A stretch of 64,000 bases of DNA from contig NC_051132.1 of NCBI RefSeq assembly GCF_014839805.1, positions 1,922,001 to 1,986,000 on the forward strand. Reading direction: 5' to 3'. Origin of the DNA: Manduca sexta (lineage: Eukaryota > Arthropoda > Insecta > Lepidoptera > Sphingidae). The position numbers and the translations under genes are program-made. Below the pieces are notes generated by a model. The model saw only the letters and a program-made list of their open reading frames with translations, searched no databases and was not told the origin of the DNA. This document shows positions 12,182 through 23,300 of this stretch, piece by piece (within the stretch, counting starts at the first letter, position 1; every line of letters starts with the position of its first letter).

Positions 12182-12845
12182 TCAGACGATGGCCTCCGTA
12201 TCGCTAATAACATGAATGCCATGCTTGGTCAGAATCAGCCGGACAATGTCGTTGCAGCTACGAGTCTTGTAATTCTTACTGGTGTCCTTCAGTTTAATAC
12301 TTTTCACTTTATCGCACAGTTTACTGACTTCGGACTTACTCTTCTTCATTTCCTCAGGCCTCAACTTCCTAATAGTCGAGGAGCATCGCTTCTTCATCGG
12401 ATTCTCTGGTTGCATATCGACATTCCCTTCGCTAACCCTACGCCGATAGAGATCGTAGTCGATATCGTCCTTCTGCAGATAACTGTCTAAAGGGCAATAG
12501 GTTGTTTCGGCAAAACTTACCTTATCGTCTTTGATAGCGTGCTGCGTGACGTCACTGACGATTTTCACCGCCTTCCCGGGCACGTAGTTCGACGGGACTT
12601 TATCGACATACGCTAACTTCGGCTTGATTTGATTGACGGGGCTGACGCTGTCGGTGTGGCTGGGCATCAGGAAGTTGGACTTGCGGGCTCTCTTCACGGT
12701 GATGGTTTCATCGACTATCGATGGTTTGTCCCTTATCGATATTAGTATATTTTTGAAGCTGGCCTCGTCCGGTGACGCCATGACGACATCCTGCGGCGAT
12801 CGCTTGTCGTAGTTGGCTATCAGTTCGGTAAGCATGCTGTACTCA
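12182..12845 (-). CDS. Nmnat: NMNAT alternative C-terminal exon, nuclear-type (candidate)
   Basis: This minus-strand open block (217 codons from the first ATG at 12835) ends RSCNDIVRLILTKHGIHV then SDTEAIV-stop. Composition is clearly coding. It has basic clusters (KRARKS; MKKRCSSTIRKLR; MKKSKSEVSK) that look like nuclear localisation signals. Two acceptors 9 bases apart (after 12846 and 12837) precede it, and both need a donor leaving two spare bases. A GTCAGT donor at 14762 inside the other terminal exon (exon part 14763-14935) supplies that phase; joining keeps the frame and gives about 481 residues. Drosophila Nmnat makes nuclear and cytoplasmic isoforms by alternative 3' splicing, which fits. 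It could instead be a separate gene's exon, but no other gene lies next to it on this strand. Confidence 0.6.
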
Positions 12846-14296
12846 CTGTTTGTCCGGGCAGCGTGAACGAGAAGTGTCAGTTAATCACTGTGTAATATAT
12901 TGATGTTAGTTATTCAATTGACTAATTACGCTATTATGAATGATATGACTATGCTGCTTGATTTTTAAGCAGTGGTTTTACAATTACTCTGCTAACTAAT
13001 TTACCCTAAATTTGCCACCACTAAAAGAGGTCGCCCTAGACTCCAGCGGACTCAGCCTGCTGGTAAATCCACCATTAAGTGGAAGAGACTTGACCCCAGC
13101 AATGGAACAGTATATAATACAGACCTGATTTTATTATTTAAAAAATGCAAACATTACACGTATGATTTACAATTTTAATATTATATTTCGTATATCTACA
13201 GTATATGTTTTAATTTGAAGAACCTATTTATTCACACGGCAGTCTATGCTTGTAGGTAACTAATAAAAATATTGTAAACGACAAAGAAATCCTAAAAAAA
13301 ATATTCTAACAAGGCTCTCAAAGTGTAAATACCCTTGCGTGGACTCCTTGTATGGTTTATGTTATCCATCATTATGTAATTATATGACCTTTAAGTAAGA
13401 TCCGTTTTCCCTTCATACTTCAAACCTGGCTTAGGACAACAATACCCAGGTGCTAAAATTCCCATAACAAATAGGGTCATGGATTCTCGGACAATAAATC
13501 CAATACTGAATACCTTAAACAGGTCCCTCGACTAAGCATGCTTAATTTGTACAGGATTATTTGGTCATTGCATTAATAAATGAAACGATATACTCGTCTT
13601 CTAAAAAACAACTCTTTAGCATAAGTTAATTTAAAATAAAAATATTAAGTTTCAAACAAAACAAATATTAATAAAAATATATTTTAATTTTACAAGTCCC
13701 GAGCCATAAACTACTGCACGAAAAGAATTTATCGGGACAGCAACATCATGCTTCAGTCAGAAATATTTCCACACTATATTCACACTTATATACAAAATGA
13801 TAAAAAAATCAGAAAATTGAAACTAGGATTTGTGGCGAAAATATTTCTTATTCATGGATGATTTTAGCACAATGTTAGCTGAAGTAAAGACGAGTTCTCA
13901 TTTAGTAGCGCAATGTATAAATCACTCTGTATATAGCCCAAGCAACAAAATAACTAAAATACCTCGCCATGTTCTGGAAACATTATAAATATGGAACTAA
14001 TTTATTATACTCACAACAATAACTTTAAAATTAAAAAGTTAAGTAGCGCCTCCAAAGCAAGTTTTTATTTTCTTGGTCAAGATAGCCTGATGTCCCTATT
14101 TTTTCCAAATGGTTTCACAAATTTACATATATTTCGTAAGACCTAAGTCATAGATTTATGGTTATCACTTAGGAGGGGGAAGGGGGGACGAGGTTCCACT
14201 ATTTAATACGTAATTCCCTCCCCCCTACCCGCCTGATGACCCTATTTAAAAGATAGACTTGAAATAGGAATATAATTTCTAGAATTAAAATAAATG
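12846..14296 (-). other. Intron of the long NMNAT isoform / 3' UTR of the short one
   Basis: No exon seen. A minus-strand AATAAA (TTTATT at 14001-14006 on +) lies about 290 bases beyond the stop at 14297 and could be the short isoform's poly(A) signal. Confidence 0.45.
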
Positions 14297-17200
14297 TTAG
14301 TCTACTGTTCTATTATTTCTGGATGGCATTAAGTGATAGTCTGAAGCGGTATTGAGAGATGGTATTGGTGAAGGGCACTGTGAAGTAGTATTTAGCGGTG
14401 GTACGGGTGGGCAGTGCTGGGTACTGGTACCGAGTGATGGGATTGGGGGGTAATGGCGTGAATAGGTGCTTAGGGGCGCAACCTGTGAGTGCTCTTGGGA
14501 AGTGGCACTCAAAGGTGGTACAGCTGGGTAATTCTGGGAGATGCTACTTAGAGATGGCACAGTTGCACAGTGTTGGGACATGTTATCGAGAGGTGTTACT
14601 GATGAGATATGCTGAGAAGTGCTTAGGGGTGGTATGGATGGGTACTGGTGGGATGTTGTGGTGTTCAGCGATACTGAGTGACAATGCTGTGAAGTGTCGC
14701 CGTTGGACGTCACAGGGGAGTCGGTGGCGCGGGTGGCGTGGGTGGTGGGGACCGGTACTGACGTGGGCGGGGCGGGCGGGGCGGGCGCGGCGCCGTAGAG
14801 GCGGTGCGCGCGCAGGTAGGCGAGCACGGCGTCGTCGGTGAGGTACTTGGCGCTCTCGCCGCGCCGCACGAGGCGCCGGATCACCGTCGAGCTCACCTCG
14901 TTCGCGATGTAGTTCGTCACTAGCATTATGTTTTTCTACAAATAATACCATATTTTACTTTAAATTATATAATACAAATTAAAATAGTATTAACACATCC
15001 AAAAAAAGACAGGTGATACAAAAAAAATCGCATCAATGTTTAGTAACTATTTCGTTACGTACATTCATTTTGAAAAATGCTCAAGTGGTAAAAATCAACA
15101 TTAATGTTCTTTTCCTTTTGTCCTATACACAACATAAGCAATAAAATATTATTAAATTAGTAATTTGAAAATACACTAACAATTAACTCTTATGTCCCCC
15201 TGAAAATATTCCTAGATCCGGTCCTGTATTTTAGTGAGTCACAAAATTTTAAATCGATATTTCATCCATTTACTTATCTTTGAATCTAAAATCAAAAAAA
15301 TAAATCACGTATTAAGAATCGAATAGAAAATGTAGAATTGAATGCACTCACTCTATGTTTATAAAGTAGGTCCGACTCGTGTATGAACCGGCCCGGGTCG
15401 CTGCCGGCGCGCGTCACCACCACTAAGCCATGATGACCCACTATCGTCTCTAACTGCAAACAAAATTGTTACTTTAAAAAAAACGTCTGATAGCTTTGAT
15501 CATAGCCTTCCAAAAGTATCTAAAGAACACAAAAATTATTGATACATCCACGGATACATCTCTTATTCGCAAGTCAAATTAACAAAAAAAATACAGCATT
15601 TTAAACTAGGTATGATACAATATTGGCCTAAAATGGTTAGGTAATTTTTATTTAATTTCATTTTTATACCATTAACTGACAGCTCCAAAAAAAAAACAGT
15701 TAAACAAAATTATCTAAAAATGATTTAAAAATTATAAGTATAGCAAATCAGAAGATTCAAGATTCATATGTTTTGAGATAGGTCACTTTAGCTCTAAAAG
15801 TGCATTATGAAGTCAGCAAAAAGGTACTCTGTAGGCCCTTCGCCAGTGTACTCACGTCATCATCAGACCATAGTCCAGGCGTAGCGAAGGACTCCAGCAG
15901 ATCAGCACCGCACAGCAGCTTGATGGTGACCGGCTGGTCCTGGTTGCCATTGACACCGGCGAACGAGTCCGGCTCGTCGATGCTGTTCACATTGAGCACG
16001 TCGTCCGGCAGCCATGACGGCGGATCTGGCTCCAGGGCGTTCATGTGACTGTTGATCATGTCCTGAGTACAACACTTCCTTGTTATAACTTAAAACGAAT
16101 AGTTTAAAGATGTATCTTTTGAAACAGATTAGTCAGTAAAAGCTTTCATGTTCTTTTTACTTGATTTTTTTATTGTCTCAGTGGGCAAACAAGTAAGCAA
16201 TCTGCCTGATGGTAAGCAGCATCCGCTATCCATAGCTTAAAGCAATACTGAAGGCACAGCCAATCCGTTGCCTACAGGTGAGCACTCTTAATCGATTAGA
16301 AAAAAATATGGGAAAACATAGGTGTTATTGATAAAATGTTTAATCATTGCTGTATAATGCACGAGGCTGATACAAACAGCTGAAGATCAAGAGTGGGGAA
16401 CGGGTTGACATTAGACCCCTACCACAACTACAAAATAAGTTGTCTCTTTAATATATTGTCAAATAAATGAATTAAAAAAATAAATTAATTGTCATATTGT
16501 CCTGGGTTCTACATCTAAATTACCTGGTGGTACTGTAAGGACACTCGAGTCCTCGTCCAGCCGGACCGCTGCGTCTCCCACTCTGAGATCTTGATCCACC
16601 CCGACGAACGCAGCGCCAGTTTCAACATGGCTATCCTGGAAAAGATACCTTTTACTCATTGATCATTATTTCGCAATTATCTTTTATAATAAAAATACCC
16701 TAGAAAATTTTACCACATTTTGGAAAATTACCAAGATGTAAGTTTTTTTTTTGTTTATTGCTTTAAATGACGAGACGAGCTTGCCGTTCGCCTGATGGTA
16801 AGTTATAGGATCGCCCATAAATGGTAGAAACACCATCCAACATCTCAAATTACAACATACTGTTTGGTATTTCACAACGCTCCCCATCGTGAGACATGAG
16901 ATGTTAAGTCTTATTATGTCCAGTAGTTACACTGGCTACAATGTCCTTTAAACCAGAACATAAAAGTGACTACACACTGTTGCTCGGCGGCAGAAAGAAA
17001 CATTCTGGTGGCACTTACCGAAGCAGACTCTCACATATGAGAGATCTACCACCAGTGATAGTAAAGTAGATATTATTTCATTAATCATTAAACGGGTTGA
17101 CTACTGGTCAGATGGTAACATCTGCCTATTAACATTGTATATTATAAAACTTAAAAAACCAAAATCTACATGTTTATAAATCTGTGTGAAAAAAAATTAT

Positions 17201-19593
17201 TCCAATCATAACTGCCTGTGATTTGAGTTTGTGCAGTATCAGTATGTGCGCTATGGGTCCAATATTAGCGCCACTTAACGTTGCAGGATAACAACATGTA
17301 TATATATATTTTACAAGTACGGACATAAGACTTGTACCTTTATATGACAATTTATCTCTACATAAATAAATCTATTCATTGTTTACACATATTTGTTATA
17401 ATTAACCTTTAGCAAAGATAATAAAAATATTTCGTCAAAACATTTATATGTACACATGAAAGTCTTCATCAGTATTTTTCTTGACTTTAATAAATACTTC
17501 AGAATGGAGAGTATATTGTATCAAAGCAATCAGATGGTACCTAGTATCCACTTCCTATTTCTATGATAAAATAACATCAACAGACATACCCTGTCTATCC
17601 CTGGTACAACTATCAGATGTGCAACAAGAGATCTCACTCTTCACCATGCATGTTCTGCCCCATCATACATGGGACAGAATACACATGCGCATACACACAT
17701 CCCATTTTGGCAATTCAAATTCCAGACATAGGGCTGATACTGAGCAGAAAAACTCAATGTCACTTTGAACAACTTAGGATTCGAACCTGGGAGCTCATGA
17801 GTAGTGCCATACTGCACACTCAATACAACTATACCACTGAGAAAAGTTCATGCACAATGGCCTGACTACTTTATGGGCTAAGTGCAGAAAAAGGAGCCCA
17901 TAACCATAACCACTGAGAAAGTCCTAATAATAATTATTCCTCTGTTATAAGATTTTTTTTGTGATTGCAAATATATATTTAACTCAATTCTGAAAAAAAC
18001 ATTAAAACATTATAACAGCAATATTATAGTCCTTGTTGCGGACAATGAACCGGCCTCGGCAACCTGACTACCTAACTATTTTGTAAATAATTATAGCTTA
18101 GTTAATTTGTTATTTTTCCTTGTATATTTTTGTTGCTTTAATAATTGTATAAAGTTAAGTCAAAATTGTATAAACGTGCACCCGTGGCGGTGTGTAAGCG
18201 CGGCCCGCGGGTGATACCCCGCGTCGCCGCGCATGAGCCGTAGCGCGCACCGCCACGCATGCACCGTAGAGCGCGCCGCCACGCATGCGCAACAGCACGC
18301 GCGCGCCGCGGCCCGTGCGCCGATGGCTGTGATTGGCGAAGGCTAAGCGCGTACGAACTCTCACCCATCGCGCATGGTGCCATCATAGTATTGCATATAA
18401 ACAAGAGCCTCTGAGACAATTTTACTCAGCCTCAGCCTCAGCACTCAGCTTCAACTCAGCCTCAACACAACTTCAGCAACCTGGCAAGAAAACTCAGCGG
18501 CTCTCAAATCAAAGGAAGAAAAGTATACCTATTGTACAAGAATTATTGTGAATGTATCTACTGTGTGAAAACAAGAAAATACACGAACTTTTTATTGGAA
18601 AAAGAAGTTGTTTTATTCAGTCGAACCCTGAAGGAGAGACGCTCCTTACAATCCTAATAACTAGCATCTAATTATAATTATGACCTTATTCACATGAATA
18701 TAAATTCATGGTGACACGTTGTTTGTTAATTTTTATATATAAAATTGACTATCTTATCTTAATGATAAAGGAAGCCGGAAAATACTAAATAAACTATGTC
18801 AACAATATGTAATATTAAACAAATATAACATCTTAGAAATTTTATGACATATAATTATAAGATTTTGCTACTGCCATGAGGACCCCTTCATTTAAAAGGT
18901 TAAAAGCGCATTTCAAAAACCCACTTTAAAATACTATATAGTCTGTAAAATGTATAAAGGCAGGCTTAGTGTCATACCATACAACTAGTAAATTCCGCAC
19001 AATGATTGATTGCTTTATTCATCTTACAAAAGAAAGTCCATGCTAACTTAATAAAATCTTGAGAAGCCATATCAGATTACAACATAGATAAGAAATATAA
19101 ACATTATGACACTGGAAAAATGTTTGAGCTTGAATTCGATTTGCTATCTAAATTATAATATTAGGTAAACTTTATTACTTTAATGATAATTTAAAAGTTT
19201 TTACAAATTGTTTTTTTTTATTTTACCTGTGTTGCGCTGCGACTAAATCCTTTTTACCGTACGCGTCATGCACAGGGGACACTATGCCTCCGACAACAGT
19301 CCCCAAACCAAGTGAATGGATGTAATCCCTCGCAATCTCTGGAAAAACACCAAAACATTACCACAAGAAAAAGCATCATTAGGTTAGTCAGTTATGAAAA
19401 GAATCAATAACGATAACGCAACATAAACCACTTTAATTATTCAAGGAATTCAACCCCTCATGCATAGAAAAATATTATGCAAACATCTCAAAACCTTGAC
19501 CTCCAACTTAAACATACCGAACATCCTCAAATGCATGTATGTGGGGGGACTGAAGCTCCCGCAGGCCATCAACACAATCAAACCCTTCGACAT
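14297..19593 (-). CDS. Nmnat: Nicotinamide mononucleotide adenylyltransferase (NMNAT)
   Basis: NMNAT joins ATP and nicotinamide (or nicotinic acid) mononucleotide to make NAD; in flies it also protects axons. Exons on the minus strand: 19518-19593, 19227-19338, 16524-16635, 15856-16062, 15352-15453 and 14297-14935, all with GT/AG borders and matching phases. The sum is 1248 nt, 415 residues. The start ATG (19591-19593) gives [18 protein letters not shown], holding the nucleotidyl-transferase GSF-x-P...MH motif. Then follow [11 protein letters not shown]...[62 protein letters not shown], and [19 protein letters not shown] with the SSTxxR motif. The core matches the vertebrate enzymes closely. 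The last exon adds a long Pro/Ser/Thr tail of 13-residue repeats. The gene diverges from MARS2 upstream. A TTCAG just before the start could be a 5' UTR acceptor. Confidence 0.95.
14345..14692 (-). repeat. Coding 39-bp (13-residue) repeat tail of NMNAT
   Basis: After the catalytic core the protein runs through about nine imperfect 13-residue units, for example [39 protein letters not shown] and [13 protein letters not shown]. The consensus is roughly SQHxPxVPPLSTx. One unit is a residue short, and no stop or frameshift interrupts the series. Such a tail is not part of the conserved NMNAT fold and is probably disordered. Confidence 0.8.
16165..16290 (+). repeat. Fragment of 'tgatggtaag' interspersed repeat
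   Basis: Carries 'cagtgggcaaacaagtaagc' and 'ctgcctgatggtaagcagc', resembling the start of the family D copy at 16758. It lies in the NMNAT intron between 16062 and 16524. Confidence 0.5.
16758..17055 (+). repeat. Interspersed repeat family D (SINE-like)
   Basis: Begins 'atgacgagacgagcttgccg', with 'cacatatgagagatctacca' near its end. The copy at 47093-47385 is the same element in reverse orientation ('gaacggcaagctcgtctcgtc'). It lies in the large NMNAT intron (16636-19226). Confidence 0.75.
17625..17866 (-). mobile_element. tRNA-derived SINE (family A), inverted
   Basis: Read on the minus strand it has an A-box-like 'tggtatagttg', a B-box-like 'ggttcgaatcc' and the body found in the 2870-3190 copy ('gccctatgtctgg' region). 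It lies in an NMNAT intron. Confidence 0.7.
18034..18651 (+). mobile_element. Probable solo LTR of a retrotransposon
   Basis: A 618-bp block begins 'tgttgcggacaatgaacc' and ends 'gacgctccttacaa', with TCCT directly repeated on each side (18030-18033 and 18652-18655). Inside are a very GC-rich middle (18175-18350), a TATA-like 'gcatataaacaag' (about 18393) and Leu/Ser-type 'ctcagcctcagcc' repeats. The TG...CA-like ends, 4-bp direct repeat and promoter-like centre suggest an LTR left after recombination. No gag or pol ORF adjoins it. The class (BEL/Pao or Ty3-like) cannot be decided here. Confidence 0.6.
18652..19226 (-). other. NMNAT intron, AT-rich remainder
   Basis: No exon or repeat recognised between the putative LTR and the NMNAT exon at 19227. 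Confidence 0.5.
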
Positions 19594-20352
19594 TGCTCTG
19601 AATTGATATTCAAAAATGAAGGAAAATATATTTTCTTTAATATTTTACGTCTTATATACAAAGACCACTGTATCAAATCACAATTCACAACACAACTCAA
19701 CTTGACACAACATTCGCGATTCATTGATTAGTTTGTATAATACGACTTTATTAAAAAGCGGTGTGTTTGCTTAACAAGCTGCTTATATTTTTTACCTCTT
19801 TTACTTAATTGGCTAATATGGTCGACGTTCCATACCCCGAAATAAAAGGATGTCAAATTATAAGCATTCAAGTGCAACACACTATGAACATTTATTCTGT
19901 AAAATAAATATAAATTTTCGTCACTTTGACATATGTATCTACGTATTCCATTATTTTTACTGCATTTAAATGATTGATAAAGCCCAGTAATTATTAACCA
20001 TTAATCTATTTTATAAAATCTAAGTGTAATTTTATTTATGAGAAACAAGTGCATAGGTAATTTATCTACGCTAATTTACTCTTCTTTTATCTTTGATTCA
20101 AGGTTGTCAATCTAGCTACATGACATTTTTACAAACTTGAAATTACTGTACTTTGCGATTTTCATTTTATAGAAATAAAAATATATGAGAATGTAAAATT
20201 ACTTCGTTGTTAGATTGTTTTATGTACCCCTCGTCAAGGGCTAAGTGAGGCATTTTAATTTATCAATTTACCAATAACCTTTAAAAATCAGCTGTGAATG
20301 ACTTTCATCTCGTCGTGTGGGAATTTTCCATAATTTCACCATTTCTAGAGAA
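19594..20352. promoter_or_regulatory. Divergent NMNAT/MARS2 promoter region
   Basis: The NMNAT start codon (minus strand, 19591-19593) and the MARS2 start codon (plus strand, 20353) face away from each other across about 760 bp that must hold both 5' UTRs and promoters. The region is AT-rich, with no obvious TATA box or CpG island. Transcription start sites cannot be placed from sequence alone. Confidence 0.55.
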
Positions 20353-23300
20353 ATGAGACTAACGTTGCGTTTATTATCATCCGTCGCTCAGACGAGGCCG
20401 TTTTATGTGACGACGCCAATATTTTACGTAAATGCAGGTACATAATTTATTTATATTACTACAGTAAACAATAAATGTAAACTCGGAATATTTTTCAATG
20501 AGATATATTTTAGACAAACATACTTTGTGTTACATACACAAAAATTGTAATAAATCTGACATTGTTATTTGTATTGTTGTTGTATTGTAGCTCCGCACCT
20601 GGGGCACCTATACACAGCCTTGGTGGCGGATGCTATCCAGAGGTTCGAGAAGCTCACCAACCCCGACTGCAATGTCATCTTCAGCACAGGTAACTATTCC
20701 TATTGAAAAAATAAACAAATTAAATTAAACAGTTGTATTAATATGGCACAAATAAATTTTCTTGGTTGTAGGTAAATATTGCCGGGGCTAGTACTGTTTA
20801 CTATATCAAGCAACTATAAAAATAATGCACGGAAGTCCCAAACTTTTTATTTTTCAAGATGTATAAATACTCCATTAAGTTGCTAACATGATTCTATCTT
20901 TACATAACTTTGCTTTATTTTGTAGGCACAGATGAACATGGAACAAAAATCCAGCAAGCAGCAGCGAAAGCGAACCTCTCATTACCTCAATACTGCACTG
21001 ACATATCAAATGAGTATAAAGAGTTGTTCAAAGAATATGGTGTAGGCTACACAGACTTTATACGCACCACAGAGGATCGCCACAAGAAGGCTGTTGCACA
21101 TTTTTGGGTAAGAAATATCTTCATGTCACTTTTATCTTTATTTGTACTAGTCAAATGCATTATTTTATAGAAAATTGAAAAGTTACAGCTATTTCTCGTA
21201 ATTGAAGTTAATATATAATACATTAACATAATTTTTTCCAATGGGTTGTTTTTGACCATACAGAAACAAAACAAAACATCAAATTTAATTATTATTTTGC
21301 AGAATAAATTGTTAAAGGAGGATTACATATACAAAGCTAAATACTCAGGTTGGTACAGTGTGAATGACGAGTCTTTTGTCCTGGAGACTCATGTGAAGGA
21401 TGAGGTTAAAGATGGAAAAAATGTAAGTTAATAAAATATTTAATTTGTTTATATTTATTGCTATGACCCCTACTAGATTATTTTGTTATACTATCAGACT
21501 AAAACGGATAGACACCAAGATACTTTTACATACTTATTTTACTGTTATTTGAATGTGATGGAAGTTGTAAAACATTTTTTTTATTATATAAAGGTTGTGA
21601 TTAAAGTATAATTTATATGAATCGGAAAGAGGTTTATTGATCTGCTGGATATAATTGATATTTTTCACAATAAGGCTTATTAAACATTCTCCTATAATTG
21701 CAGGTGAAAGTGTCTATTGAGTCAGGACACACAGTAGAATGGACAGAGGAGACAAACTACATGTTTAGAATGAGTGCATTCAAAACGCACCTTCAAGAGT
21801 GGCTGAAACAAGGTATAGCATGTTTACTTGAAATAATTAGCTTAAAGTGATTATCCCACATTTAAATTAATGAGGTTCTGACCCTAAGAAATAGTGTGCT
21901 TCATCCGCATTAACAAGATAAACATAGATAAATGGTTTTTATATTCGTTGTTTACAGATGGTGTTATAATGCCAAGCAAATTTCAGAAGCAACTTCAAGA
22001 CAGTTTACTGAGTGATGTCTATTTTCCCGATATATCAGTAAGCAGGCCTTCATCTAGAGTGCATTGGGCTATAAGGGTAAGAGATTTTTATGATTATGCA
22101 TTCAATAACCTGGCATGTTTTATTGCATAATATAATGTTTTCTTTATGATTCCGTGATCTGACTACTTGTTTCACCATGACAAATAGTGATTCCCTAAAG
22201 TTTTTTATTAGAGATAGTGACAGCTCGCTAATATAACGCGCCTAGACTTAAGTGTAGTTTTTTGAATTAAGAAGTCAAAACTCGAGAACCATTAGTTGTA
22301 TTAAAATTGACAATGCTTACATTGGCCGGTAACTAAAAACGAATTTTTTAGCGGGTTTTAGAACAACGTATTTAAAAAAAACCTACACTGTCCAGGTTCC
22401 GGGTGATGACGAGCAGAGCATCTACGTGTGGTTGGACGCGCTGATCAACTATCTGACGGTGCTGGGCTACCCTGACGAGGACGCCATGAAGGCGCGCGGA
22501 CGAGCCTGGCCCGCGGATGTGCACGTCGTCGGAAAGGATATACTCAAGTGAGGAGACTATTAAAACTATTTGGCAAATTCGATTTGAAAATTTGACTAGA
22601 TGAATACAAGCTATTAGAGTGTACGTTACATTAACACCTATGTGATAATTCATGACAGAAAACTATTTGAATTGTCCCAACTATTTTTCCTTTGGTATGT
22701 TTGAGACGAATTTATGATACCCTATTTTAATATATTATGCCAGGTTCCACGGCATCTACTGGCCGGCTTTCTTGATGGCGATCAAGTGGCACCCGCCACG
22801 GCGGCTGGTCTGCCACTCGCACTGGACCGTCGACGGCGCCAAGATGTCCAAGTCGCTCGGAAATGTGGTTGCACCAAGAACCACGGGAGTTGAACCCTCA
22901 GCGCTTCGATACCTGCTACTTAGGGAGGCTACCATGGCGCATGATGCCAGTGAGTTAATTTTATTTATAATTTATAGGTTAGATAATTGTTTATAAATGG
23001 ACAATTAAATAAAATTATTATTACAATAGAAAATTTATAATCTGTCCCGTGATCATGAAAGTTGTAAAATCTTTGAAACGTCCCACAGGAAATTTAAAAA
23101 TATGTTGTTAACTGTGAAAACATTCGCGTAACTAATTTTATTTCAAAATGTACGATAAAGAGAAAGATTGAGGGAGAAAAGAAGCTAAGTTAGGCAGTCT
23201 TAGCTTAAAAGTTTTTGGTAGTGACTATTTAAAATACTATTATTAGATTAACTATCTTATTTGTTCTCACCGTATAACGTCGGTTGTGACTGGTTGCAGA

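Noticed and set aside
12212..12490. 92-codon plus-strand ORF
   Set aside because: Lies antisense to the 12182-12845 coding block, which has the better codon and amino acid pattern.
14398..14841. 147-codon plus-strand ORF
   Set aside because: Antisense shadow of the NMNAT terminal exon repeat tail.
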